IMG/VR virus record: IMGVR_UViG_3300043465_000265 | Span: 1 to 27,508 of that record | From: a virus | Strand: one strand, 5' to 3' | Length of the DNA stretch: 27,508 nucleotides | Part shown: piece after piece, positions 20,576 to 27,508 of the stretch | Layout: every line of letters starts with the position of its first letter | How positions within the stretch are numbered: position 1 is the first letter of the stretch | Position numbers and translations under genes: made by a program | The notes under the pieces: model-generated | What the model was told of the DNA's origin: nothing | The model's database searches: none | Seen by the model: only the letters and a program-made list of their open reading frames with translations

Positions 20576-21370
20576 TTACTGCCCTTGAAAGTTACCAGAC
20601 GGAGTAGCCGTCTGACCTCCTGCTTGCAGAGTTCTGTTTGCAGAGCCTTTACCAAATATACTATCGAATGCTGCTGGAGTCACTCTACCAGCCTTTAGAT
20701 CAGCGGCAGCATCTTCAGGGATGACGGCCTGCACATCAACAGTTTCTGAACCAGCAGCCTGTGCAGCATTAACGGCTTTCCGAATATCTGACTTCAGAAC
20801 GATACCAATGCCAGGAATGCTCTCATAATCTTTTTGTTCATAAGCTACTTTATAAGCGTCTGGGTCAAATTGATTTAGCAATGAACGGGCTGCGAAGTTA
20901 TCATCCATATTTGGATTCAGCGCCATCTTAGCAGCAGCGTCGAATTTCTCTGCTATGTCTGGACGGTTCGAAGCCCTTGCTGCTTCTGCACCCTGTGCAT
21001 AAATTGTTGAAACTTGCTGATCGTTTTGCCCGTTATCTTTTGCGATAATAGCGCGTTGCAAGATTGTTCCATATGTGCGCTTGTCAGCCTCACCTAGACT
21101 TTTTGAAAACCTATCAATGTCTACGCCATACGTTGGAAAATCAGCGTACAATGCGGACAGCTTTTCAGGCGACGGGTCTTTAGCAACTTCTTTTGCGCGT
21201 ATTCTAAAGTTATTTGCTTCATCAATTTTAGCCTGATCCGCTCGCGCAGACGCTGCAGCAGCCGCCTGTGTAGCCATTGCCTTTTGTTGATTTTGAATCG
21301 CCTGAACACCCGCCAGAAATGACTCTGTGGTTGATGGTGTTTTCAGTGTGTAATCGAAAGGTTGTACCAT
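20576..21370 (-). CDS. DNA-ejection protein, gp20 position
   Basis: 264 residues. A Gln/Ala-rich helical N-terminus (GVQAIQNQQKAMATQAAAAA), then several helical repeat-like stretches (EKLSALYADFPTYGVDIDRF, EKFDAAAKMALNPNMDDNFA). The low-complexity helical make-up and its position between gp7-like and gp16-like genes fit a P22 gp20-like ejection protein. It may extend into the M15 peptidase domain by frameshift, since the next frame follows directly and lacks a good start. Confidence 0.75.
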   Translation of the reverse strand: MVQPFDYTLKTPSTTESFLAGVQAIQNQQKAMATQAAAAASARADQAKIDEANNFRIRAKEVAKDPSPEKLSALYADFPTYGVDIDRFSKSLGEADKRTYGTILQRAIIAKDNGQNDQQVSTIYAQGAEAARASNRPDIAEKFDAAAKMALNPNMDDNFAARSLLNQFDPDAYKVAYEQKDYESIPGIGIVLKSDIRKAVNAAQAAGSETVDVQAVIPEDAAADLKAGRVTPAAFDSIFGKGSANRTLQAGGQTATPSGNFQGQ

Positions 21371-21372
21371 CT

Positions 21373-22029
21373 TTAAAAGCCTCTAGGTGGTGGAGCGTAG
21401 CCCATAGATTTAGAAGCAGACATACCGCCCAGCGTTGACAATAGATTAAATGGCCCACTTAAAGCTTGACCAACACCCAGTGCAGAACCAGCCCTTGCAG
21501 CACCAGCTTGTCCTAATAGATCGGCAATAGCACCAGCAGATTGCATACCAGCAGTTCCAACACCAGCCGCAGATTGCTGACCAAGTGCTGTCATGCCGCC
21601 AAGCCGACCATATTGTTGTTCAAGGAATTGATTCAACAAAGCTGGACGGAACTGTGCTAAAGCACCCTGAACATTGCCGCCACGAAGTCCGCCAGTTGCT
21701 GAAGCGTTTTGCAGCATAGCTTCTTCGCCTTGACGAGCTAAGGCCTGAAAGATTGGGCTTTGCTCTTGCTGCGCTACATAAGCTTGCTGCGCTTCTGTGC
21801 CTCGAAGTCCTAACGCACCCATCTGAGCCTCTAAAGCAGGGTTACCAGCAGCAACATAAGGCTCAAGCAAGCGGCGCATTTCTTCGCGTGCAGCCCGTTG
21901 CTCCGCTGCGCCAGCATCTGCGGCAGCTACCTGAGCCTTACCAGCCTTGCTTGCTGCACTTGCGCCGATGGCTGCACTACCTAATGCGCCAACGCCAAGA
22001 GCGATTGCTGCCGCTGTTCCAATAGCCAT
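21373..22029 (-). CDS. DNA-ejection protein, P22 gp7-like
   Basis: 218 residues. A Gly/Ala hydrophobic N-terminus (AAAIALGVGALGSAAIGASA) precedes a helical region (AAREEMRRLLEPYVAAGNPA) and the widely conserved block QSPIFQALARQGEEAMLQNA ... GGNVQGALAQFRPALLNQFL. This pattern is typical of P22 gp7-like transfer proteins carried inside the virion. The start lies one base past the GNAT stop and two bases separate its stop from the next ATG. Confidence 0.85.
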   Translation of the reverse strand: MAIGTAAAIALGVGALGSAAIGASAASKAGKAQVAAADAGAAEQRAAREEMRRLLEPYVAAGNPALEAQMGALGLRGTEAQQAYVAQQEQSPIFQALARQGEEAMLQNASATGGLRGGNVQGALAQFRPALLNQFLEQQYGRLGGMTALGQQSAAGVGTAGMQSAGAIADLLGQAGAARAGSALGVGQALSGPFNLLSTLGGMSASKSMGYAPPPRGF

Positions 22030-22030
22030 A

Positions 22031-22549
22031 TTACACTAGCCTCTTAATAAATGAGTGTTCGCTTGGTCTGTATCCATTGCGGATATAAAGGTTGGACATT
22101 CTATCGCCATTCAGTGCGTCAATCGATTTCATCTGTATCGAAAGAGCGCCACGCTTTTTAGCTTCTTCTTCCATTTGCTTCTTCAACTTCATGCCAATGC
22201 CAGGATAGTTGGATTCAGGATCGGCCCACCAAAACAATTCTTCACAAGAGATATGCGAGTGGTTGAAATATACTGGGCTTAGAACAAGCGAACCAAATGA
22301 AACGAACCTGCCGTTGACTTCAGCAACCATGCAAATAAAATTAGGCTGACCAATAAAGCCCTCCAAAGACACAATGCAATCGTCTATGTCATATTCTAGA
22401 ATGTCATCCCAGAACGCCTGTTCATGGAATATGCAGCCCAAATACGCAATCTGCTCAGCATCATCAATAGTTGCATGACGGATTACAGGCAAAGAAACCC
22501 TGCCTTGATAAGCTAATTCTGTATTGGAATCTGCGTTACTGTCCGTCAT
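22031..22549 (-). CDS. GNAT-family acetyltransferase in the virion cassette
   Basis: 172 residues. After about 22 polar residues comes IRHATIDDAEQIAYLGCIFH, the usual start of a GNAT fold, then VAEVNGRFVSFGSLVLSPV, WWADPESNYPGIGMKLKKQM (acetyl-CoA loop, with GIG) and SNLYIRNGYRPSEHSFIKRL. The fold looks complete. The target is unknown: it may modify a virion or host protein. It is coupled to the ejection genes (TAATATG). Confidence 0.85.
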   Translation of the reverse strand: MTDSNADSNTELAYQGRVSLPVIRHATIDDAEQIAYLGCIFHEQAFWDDILEYDIDDCIVSLEGFIGQPNFICMVAEVNGRFVSFGSLVLSPVYFNHSHISCEELFWWADPESNYPGIGMKLKKQMEEEAKKRGALSIQMKSIDALNGDRMSNLYIRNGYRPSEHSFIKRLV

Positions 22550-22615
22550 TTCAATCTCTTAAAATGGTAAGCCACAGGCTGCTTGATAACGCTCTGTAGC
22601 CAAACCATAACACAA

Positions 22616-23017
22616 TCAATCTTCAAATTCAAACTCTCGTTCTTCCCACGCTTGACAAGCACGAAGATCATGACAAATAAAACTGAATTTGTGGCAATAG
22701 CCACGGAATCCAGCGTCAACATCCCAATCGTTCCAAGGTATCTTGTCCATCTTGGCTTGTGTCAAGGTGCTGTTGTCGTAATATTCGCAGTTGGAGCAGC
22801 GGCGGCGACGAGCTTCTTCTTCGTCTACTTGCCACGCATTAGCTAGTGCTGACCAGTATTCAGGGTTAGCGCCACGCTCATTGCTGGGATTCTCAGGGCC
22901 AAGCATCCAGTCATCAATGACCATCTTGGTGTTCTTCTTGTTCTCAGCAGTCGTGATGAATGGTTCGCTTTCACGAAGCCCACCGAAACCTTCGATAATA
23001 AATGCTGGCTTTTTCAT
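22616..23017 (-). CDS. Cys-rich phage protein with possible metal/FeS site
   Basis: 133 residues. The C-terminal half, NPEYWSALANAWQVDEEEAR then CSNCEYYDN ... GYCHKFSFICHDLRACQAWE, is a conserved block in many podovirus genomes. The five cysteines (two in CSNC, then GYC, FIC, RAC) look like metal or iron-sulfur ligands. Function is unknown to me. It starts with a TAATG overlap with the preceding gene and lies among minor virion genes. Confidence 0.78.
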   Translation of the reverse strand: MKKPAFIIEGFGGLRESEPFITTAENKKNTKMVIDDWMLGPENPSNERGANPEYWSALANAWQVDEEEARRRRCSNCEYYDNSTLTQAKMDKIPWNDWDVDAGFRGYCHKFSFICHDLRACQAWEEREFEFED

Positions 23018-23352
23018 TATGATATTTCCCGACCAGATGCGCGGATGTTGATGGCTGTAGCCGTTCCCGCAATAGTTGAAATAAATCCACCAGACGCAAG
23101 TACCTGACCGACCAGTTCAGGGAACGTATAGGTTTCCGATGGCTGAAGCGTTTTGGTCTTGACGATCAGGTTGTCATTACCTGCGCTACCAGATACCGTA
23201 ACAAGGTTGACGCTAATCGTCGCAGCCGTTGCGCTGTAATTAGTCGCCGTAAACTTGTCGATGACCGTTGTAACGCTCACCGCAGTGTATTGCGTTGTCT
23301 GCGCGTTCTCCGCAGTCTTTGCTGGAATCAGAACTCTTGTTGCAACTGCCAT
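23017..23352 (-). CDS. Small beta-rich virion protein, unknown
   Basis: 111 residues, beta-rich and Thr/Ser/Val-rich (VLIPAKTAENAQTTQYTAVS, VIDKFTATNYSATAATISVN, FISTIAGTATAINIRASGRE). A conserved type of small protein in podovirus structural modules, with no assigned role that I know. GGAGA 6 nt before ATG. It is probably a virion component. Confidence 0.72.
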   Translation of the reverse strand: MAVATRVLIPAKTAENAQTTQYTAVSVTTVIDKFTATNYSATAATISVNLVTVSGSAGNDNLIVKTKTLQPSETYTFPELVGQVLASGGFISTIAGTATAINIRASGREIS

Positions 23353-23353
23353 A

Positions 23354-24130
23354 TTACGTCTCCAAAGAACTTATATTATCTGTTACCGTCAAAATGACTG
23401 ACGGAACGGAAGGGTGTACGGCAGACGCCGCTTCAGCTAACAAAATAACAGAAGTATCGTCTACTTCCCACATTAATTCAATATAGTCTCCAGCGTTTAG
23501 TTGGATGACGTAATTCCATGCAGCCAAAATTTCAGAGTCATTACCCTGTATGCGTATCTGTCCTGCGCTGTCAGGGACGTTGACGCCGTTCTTGCGTAGC
23601 CATATCCACACCAACCCAACGCCGCCGGACGTTTTATCTACCTGCGCCGAAAACTGCACATTGTACACGTTAGGGCGGTCTACGTAAATGCGTGATGTGG
23701 GCGTGCCGCGAGTGACACCTACCGACAAATCAACAGTGTTGAACGTCATGGCGTAGGCTGTGTTGATAGCCGCCGCTGTCTGTGATGTCGTGTCGTAAAA
23801 CGAACCATAGCGAGGCGATCGAAACTCTTTTGGTGGTGGCATCTGTTGCAATGCCGTAATCTGTTCCTGCAACGATGCGACCTGTTCTTGCGATGCCGAT
23901 GCTGGCGCTCGATCAAGATACTCCAATAAAGACTTCATTACCTCAATAGAGGATAGTGCTTCGTTTGCGGATGCCACTGCGTCTCCAGCCAAGATAGTAG
24001 CTTCCGTAACGCTAAAGGGAGCCACCTCATTGCTGACAACTTGAAACAGCAATTCAAACTGCTTAATCTGTTCATGATCTTGCAAGAACGATGCCAGTTG
24101 GTCGCGGGTAAGATTGAGCCTCTGAACCAT
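23354..24130 (-). CDS. Trimeric C1q/TNF-like virion protein, tail-needle candidate
   Basis: 258 residues. N-terminal LNLTRDQLASFLQDHEQIKQ and a coiled-coil segment (about 80-95, QEQVASLQEQITALQQM) precede a jelly-roll domain (about 105-258: YGSFYDTTSQTAAAINTAYA, DRPNVYNVQFSAQVD, VWIWLRKNGVNVPDS, AAWNYVIQLNAGDYIELMWE). That order, coiled coil then TNF/C1q-like knob, is also found in tail needles such as that of Sf6. Directly downstream of the gp10-like gene, where P22 has gp26, it may plug the portal. The family match is to C1q-like domains; the needle role is inference. Confidence 0.75.
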   Translation of the reverse strand: MVQRLNLTRDQLASFLQDHEQIKQFELLFQVVSNEVAPFSVTEATILAGDAVASANEALSSIEVMKSLLEYLDRAPASASQEQVASLQEQITALQQMPPPKEFRSPRYGSFYDTTSQTAAAINTAYAMTFNTVDLSVGVTRGTPTSRIYVDRPNVYNVQFSAQVDKTSGGVGLVWIWLRKNGVNVPDSAGQIRIQGNDSEILAAWNYVIQLNAGDYIELMWEVDDTSVILLAEAASAVHPSVPSVILTVTDNISSLET

Positions 24131-24131
24131 A

Positions 24132-25541
24132 TTAGTAGGCTAACGGCTCGATTGCCGCCTCTAGTCTAGCAAACGACATATGCGCGTCTGACGTTCCTTG
24201 GAATCGCTGTATGCGCCAGTTACGCATCCAACCCTGCTGGAACCACACCAAACGCTTTGCACGCTGTCCTGTAGTGCCAGCCTTAATGAACTTCTGCTGG
24301 CTCCACGTTTCGCCATCAGTTGAATAGCTAGTGTTGATTGTTGGGTCGATGCCATATGCAACGGAACCAGTTAGACCAACCAACTCAAGGTTCTGAATGA
24401 TTGCGCCACGGCCTTCGTTGTAAACAATCGTTGTGCCAAACTCCCAGCGCACTTTTTGTCCGTAATGGGTTGAGATATCGCTGACCATGTAGCCTACAGC
24501 TACATCTGTTGGGTCGCCCACCAGCCACTTGTCATAGCAATACACAAGGTTCTGTGCGCGATACTTCGACAAACCAACCAAGCTGCTTGTCAGGGTGAAC
24601 CAAACTGGCTGGCCTAAGTCCTGCGAGGCCGCGCCATCAAACACAAGCGTGCGATCGGGCAAGTGAATATATAGATGCTCGTGTGCCTTATCATTACGCG
24701 CTTCCAGCTTGACCGTAGACAGTTGTGCTTCAGTAAACTCAAGCAGGATTTGGTCTATCTCTTGCGTGCTGATTTTATTCGCTTTGGCATTGCCGCCAAG
24801 ATAAACGCCAGGTGCTTCATTGAATCCGCTACCAAGGAAGGCAATGCTCTCCAGATAGACGCAGCAAGCATGAGTGCCGACAACGCCCTTTTCAACCTGA
24901 GCGCCCTCAATGCGCTGGAACGGAAATAGGTCACCGCCTACGTTGTCAAAGACTTCAATGGTGTTCCGGTTCAGCGCGTATATCTCATTGCGAAGCTTCA
25001 GCAGCGCGACAACTGGATCTGGGTCAATTTCAGACGAACCGTATTTCAGGGGATTAACCTGCGTCGGGTCGCTTAGTTCCGTAACGACAAGAAACTCGCC
25101 GTCAGTGGTCATGAAGTAGCCATCTACCCAAACCACATCCAGAACGATTCCAAGGTCAGGATCGGTGACTTGAACAAGGCCAAGGCTGGGAGACCAGTAA
25201 AACAGGTCTTCGTTAGATGCGATAGCCAAGCGATCGAAGCTGTAGTCCATCGTCACTAGTTGACCGTTGTTTCCAACGTCACCCAGAATCGTTACCGCAC
25301 CTGTGCTGGACACTGTGACAAGCTTAGAACCCATCACGCGATAACAGACGCCATTCCAGTTAATGCCGCCACGATCGATGCCAGGGCCAGTGCCGTTAGC
25401 CACCAAGCCATCAGCAGGACGCAAGAAGCCTTCGCTTATACCATTACTCTTTGGCACTGGAATCATATTGACAGGATAGGACGTACGAAAGTCCGGCCCA
25501 TTGTCCGTGTAGATTCCATTGACTATCGGAATTTGAACCAT
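24132..25541 (-). CDS. Packaged-DNA stabilisation protein, P22 gp10 type
   Basis: 469 residues. The start (IVNGIYTDNGPDFRTSYPVN then MIPVPKSNGISEGFLRPADG) and spaced blocks such as RLAIASNEDLFYWS, GYFMTTDGEFLVVTELSDPT, RNTIEVFDNVGGDLFPFQRI and QVEKGVVGTHACCV follow the P22 gp10 stabilisation-protein family over its full usual length. Gp10 binds gp4 at the portal and closes the head. It is one of the strongest reasons for calling this phage P22-like. Confidence 0.9.
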   Translation of the reverse strand: MVQIPIVNGIYTDNGPDFRTSYPVNMIPVPKSNGISEGFLRPADGLVANGTGPGIDRGGINWNGVCYRVMGSKLVTVSSTGAVTILGDVGNNGQLVTMDYSFDRLAIASNEDLFYWSPSLGLVQVTDPDLGIVLDVVWVDGYFMTTDGEFLVVTELSDPTQVNPLKYGSSEIDPDPVVALLKLRNEIYALNRNTIEVFDNVGGDLFPFQRIEGAQVEKGVVGTHACCVYLESIAFLGSGFNEAPGVYLGGNAKANKISTQEIDQILLEFTEAQLSTVKLEARNDKAHEHLYIHLPDRTLVFDGAASQDLGQPVWFTLTSSLVGLSKYRAQNLVYCYDKWLVGDPTDVAVGYMVSDISTHYGQKVRWEFGTTIVYNEGRGAIIQNLELVGLTGSVAYGIDPTINTSYSTDGETWSQQKFIKAGTTGQRAKRLVWFQQGWMRNWRIQRFQGTSDAHMSFARLEAAIEPLAY

Positions 25542-25557
25542 GTTTTATCCGACAAAG

Positions 25558-25689
25558 TTAGAGGAGGATGTAGCCGCCATCCTCAAGTAATAGAAAGTCG
25601 CCGTTCTCTTGCAACAAAGCGCCTAGCACTGGGCCACCGCCTGTGTTGAAATAACGGAGGCGTGAGCGCAAGCGCGTCAGCAGGAACAT
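25558..25689 (-). CDS. 43-residue phage protein
   Basis: Begins MFLLTRLRSRLRYFNTGGGP and ends ALLQENGDFLLLEDGGYILL. The C-terminal ENGDFLLLEDGGYILL pattern recurs in small proteins and fiber ends of phage structural clusters. ATG overlaps the upstream stop as TAATG. Function unknown; recognised from the motif and the coupling. Confidence 0.65.
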   Translation of the reverse strand: MFLLTRLRSRLRYFNTGGGPVLGALLQENGDFLLLEDGGYILL

Positions 25690-25988
25690 TAGAAGCCCTC
25701 GCCAGGAATGATGTGAAGCGAACCACCGCCAGCAGGAGCGATGTAAGCAATCGTATCATAGTCACGGAACTTGGAGATGGTAACTTGACCATTTGGCGGC
25801 ACAAGGTAATCAGCAGTCGTTGCCGTAACGCCAGCAGGCCCAACGCGCACAAAGCACTCAACCGAATTGCGGCTTGTGATGCAAAGCGTTTCTGTAGCTA
25901 CAGGCAAAGTCGTGCTAGCCGTTGTGTTACCTGGTGTTACTGCAAAGCCACGACCAAAGGCGGGTGCAAATGTTTCAATATCAGCCAT
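25689..25988 (-). CDS. Small beta-rich virion protein, unknown
   Basis: 99 residues (FGRGFAVTPGNTTASTTLPV, VRVGPAGVTATTADYLVPPN, YDTIAYIAPAGGGSLHIIPG), predicted all-beta. AAGGAG 6 nt before ATG. Such proteins are common between the gp4- and gp10-like genes of podoviruses; no function known to me. Confidence 0.72.
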   Translation of the reverse strand: MADIETFAPAFGRGFAVTPGNTTASTTLPVATETLCITSRNSVECFVRVGPAGVTATTADYLVPPNGQVTISKFRDYDTIAYIAPAGGGSLHIIPGEGF

Positions 25989-26030
25989 AATAAACTCCTT
26001 TAGTTTCCTTAGCGTAAATTGCGCTATCTG

Positions 26031-26315
26031 TCACCACTTAGTCTTGTCAGCCCAATATGCCGCTGACATCTTGCCCTTAGCTATGTTCTTTGCGTGCCTA
26101 GCCTTAAAAGATGCACGCTTCTTCTTCATCGCTTCAGACTCGCCCTTCTTTGGCGAGCCAGCAGTCTTAGCGCCCTGCTGTCCAAATCGAATGGTCTTTA
26201 TCTTGTCGCCTACTTTGGCAACAACAATGTGAGACTTCTTCGGATGTTCAGGCGTGCGCTTAGGTTTATTATAGCCAGAAACGCCAGCGCGAGAGAGGCG
26301 CGAGTCCTTTTTCAC
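26031..26315 (-). CDS. Basic phage protein (DUF6321-like)
   Basis: 94 residues from GTG 26315, overlapping the upstream stop (GTGA). Very basic and conserved across phages: LSRAGVSGYNKPKRTPEHPK, VGDKIKTIRFGQQG and FKARHAKNIAKGKMSAAYWA. Probably binds DNA or RNA; no function is established to my knowledge. Confidence 0.82.
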   Translation of the reverse strand: MKKDSRLSRAGVSGYNKPKRTPEHPKKSHIVVAKVGDKIKTIRFGQQGAKTAGSPKKGESEAMKKKRASFKARHAKNIAKGKMSAAYWADKTKW

Positions 26316-26431
26316 TTTTTCTTTTTGGCCTTAGCCATCTTCATGGTCTTACCAGTTTTGGCAGCAGCCTTCTTCGCCATTGCCATACCTTTTGCATCGT
26401 AGCTGAACTTTTTTCCACCGACCATTGGCAT
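26312..26431 (-). CDS. 39-residue Lys-rich protein
   Basis: Begins MPMVGGKKFSYDAKGMAMAK and ends KMAKAKKKK: over a third lysine. GGAG lies 7 nt before ATG and the stop overlaps the next GTG. Small basic proteins of this MPxVGGKKF type are common in phage structural clusters and may neutralise DNA charge (inference). Confidence 0.75.
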   Translation of the reverse strand: MPMVGGKKFSYDAKGMAMAKKAAAKTGKTMKMAKAKKKK

Positions 26432-26458
26432 TTCAATTCTCCATCAATTAAGTTTAAC

Positions 26459-26785
26459 TTAGCCTACTTTCCACACAGTGCCATCGCTGTAGACGGGAAC
26501 GAAGTTAGAGCCACCGCCTGCAACAGTTGCGCCGAATGTCGCAGTGCTGCCGTCAGTGACAAAAGCGCGTGCGCCAGTGTTGCCAACAGGATTTGGAAGC
26601 TGGGCAAAGGTCGATGGCGTTGTTTGCACTGTAGCCGCAACCACATTGCTGAAGTTGGCTTGCATATAGGTAATCATCGTTGTCACAGAACAACGACGCG
26701 CATCACCTTGGCTTGTTACATAAAGCGGGAACTGATCTCCACCTGATACCTGAGTAACGGTAGGAAGCTGATTAATTGCAGGCAT
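26459..26785 (-). CDS. Small virion-module protein
   Basis: 108 residues. The N-terminal block INQLPTVTQVSGGDQFPLYV then SQGDARRCSVTTMITYMQAN is widespread in phage fiber and head-tail regions; the C-terminus (GARAFVTDGSTATFGATVAG) is of a type found at the ends of tail proteins. It follows the gp4-like gene after two bases. Function unknown, likely virion. Confidence 0.72.
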   Translation of the reverse strand: MPAINQLPTVTQVSGGDQFPLYVTSQGDARRCSVTTMITYMQANFSNVVAATVQTTPSTFAQLPNPVGNTGARAFVTDGSTATFGATVAGGGSNFVPVYSDGTVWKVG

Positions 26786-26788
26786 GAC

Positions 26789-27268
26789 TTAACTCCATTC
26801 AATAGGGCCATCAGGCCCAGCGTCAACAGGATCGACAGGTAGCATGACGAAAGGATTATCCCAGCGCCAAGGTTTGTTGCCCTGACCGATCGGCATTGTT
26901 TCAGGTAGCTGCTGTTCAAGCGGGAATGCGGCTCTTTGCAGTAGCGTGTTGTATGCAGCCTTAGCGGTTGTCTTGGTGTCAGCAGCCACAGCCTTACCAT
27001 ATCCAGGCGCAATACGAATGGCTAGATTGGTAATGATGGCTTCCCATGCGCTGTCAGGCACAAAGGTAGGCTCGTCTAAGTCGCTATCCTGTGGGCTGCT
27101 TGGCATTGAATAACCTAAGCGCAGTCCTTTAGCGTTCCACTCAGCCATCATAGCGTCGAGGCGGTTAAGCGCACTCTGTAGCTGCTCTGGCTGTAGATCG
27201 AACACATATTCCGCCATGCCTATTTCTTCAAAGGCGGCGGACACGAACTGGCGCTTGCTGTAACCCAT
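26789..27268 (-). CDS. Head-completion protein, P22 gp4-like
   Basis: 159 residues. KRQFVSAAFEEIGMAEYVFD, LQSALNRLDAMMAEWNAKGL then LGYSMP, and VPDSAWEAIITNLAIRIAPG are the characteristic blocks of P22 gp4-type head-completion proteins. It binds beneath the portal after packaging and provides the platform for gp10 and the spikes. Lies at the start of the late-gene stretch in this window. Confidence 0.9.
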   Translation of the reverse strand: MGYSKRQFVSAAFEEIGMAEYVFDLQPEQLQSALNRLDAMMAEWNAKGLRLGYSMPSSPQDSDLDEPTFVPDSAWEAIITNLAIRIAPGYGKAVAADTKTTAKAAYNTLLQRAAFPLEQQLPETMPIGQGNKPWRWDNPFVMLPVDPVDAGPDGPIEWS

Positions 27269-27508
27269 TTATTCCTCCAACGCCTTCGCAATGCGTTCAG
27301 CTAGCTTCTTATCAGAAGTTCGCCCATCATACGATACATTTAGTTCTTTAGCCTTGGCCTCAAGCTCCTCACGGGTTGGGCCAGAGACTTCATCAATCTC
27401 ATCTTCAACGGGTTCCGCAGGTGCAACAACCTTTTTGGCTGCTTTGCTGTCCTTGGCTTCTTCGTAAGACGGGAGCCAACCCTTCGCAATTAATGCGTCA
27501 AATGCCTC
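27269..27508 (-). CDS. HeH/SAP-like virion-module protein, C-terminal part
   Basis: The last 79 codons; the start lies beyond the right edge. The end (PTREELEAKAKELNVSYDGR then TSDKKLAERIAKALEE) fits a small helix-extended-loop-helix (HeH/LEM/SAP-like) DNA-binding motif, preceded by an acidic, Ala/Pro linker. Proteins of this kind often lie between the coat protein and the gp4-like gene in podoviruses. The stop is directly followed by the gp4-like ATG. Confidence 0.68.
   Translation of the reverse strand, partial: EAFDALIAKGWLPSYEEAKDSKAAKKVVAPAEPVEDEIDEVSGPTREELEAKAKELNVSYDGRTSDKKLAERIAKALEE

Noticed and set aside
1-27508. CRISPR array, tRNA genes, insertion sequences
   Set aside because: No regularly spaced repeats, no cloverleaf-like segment and no transposase were found on either strand.

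Overview
The window reads as part of the genome of a short-tailed, P22-like phage (or prophage) of an alphaproteobacterium. The morphology call rests on a minus-strand run of virion genes: a gp4-like head-completion protein, a gp10-type DNA-stabilisation protein, gp7/gp20/gp16-position ejection proteins, and a tailspike with a P22-type head-binding domain. There are no tail-tube, sheath or tape-measure genes. The host call rests mainly on a phage copy of GapR (DUF2312), a chromosome-associated protein typical of Alphaproteobacteria. No integrase, tRNA or CRISPR array is visible. Both ends of the window cut genes: the 3' part of the small terminase subunit lies beyond base 1, and the 5' part of a HeH/SAP-like protein lies beyond base 27508.

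Layout. (1) 1-2566, minus: a tightly overlapping operon of membrane peptide, MazG-like, DnaA-domain-IV-like, small HTH, DUF3310, ParB-methyltransferase and TerS, read from a promoter near 2612-2652. (2) 2673-2749: a bidirectional terminator and a second related hairpin. (3) 2827-5477, minus: a lambda-like control and replication operon of Cro-like HTH, DUF1064 nuclease, a 229-bp non-coding segment, DUF559 nuclease, O-like winged-helix protein, possible P-like protein and one small gene. (4) 5569-8599, plus: a recombination operon divergent from (3): ERF annealing protein, YqaJ exonuclease, HTH, HNH protein, DUF1367, GapR, SSB and one unknown, closed by a terminator at 8606-8640. (5) 8649-10106, plus: a second promoter and nine very small, mostly overlapping accessory genes. 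(6) 10161-27508, minus: late genes, read from the right edge: head completion, minor virion proteins, gp10, C1q-like protein, GNAT, ejection proteins, tailspikes and fiber, lysis genes (holin candidates, M15 endolysin, overlapping Rz/Rz1 pair), then a metallophosphoesterase. The two convergent blocks meet at a UUCG-loop hairpin at 10110-10131.

The most striking unexplained element is in 4700-4940. A near-consensus plus-strand promoter carries a perfect 8-bp-arm palindrome over its spacer and -10. It is followed about 80 nt later by a strong intrinsic terminator, with an anti-Shine-Dalgarno CCUCCU presented in a small hairpin between them. This looks like a roughly 78-nt counter-transcribed RNA in the position of lambda OOP, with a loop like those of alphaproteobacterial 'cuckoo' sRNAs. 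Other leads are a perfect DnaA box in the divergent control region of a phage that encodes a DnaA-domain-IV protein, an exact 18-nt promoter element shared by two operons, and a virion M15-peptidase reading frame with no ordinary start codon.
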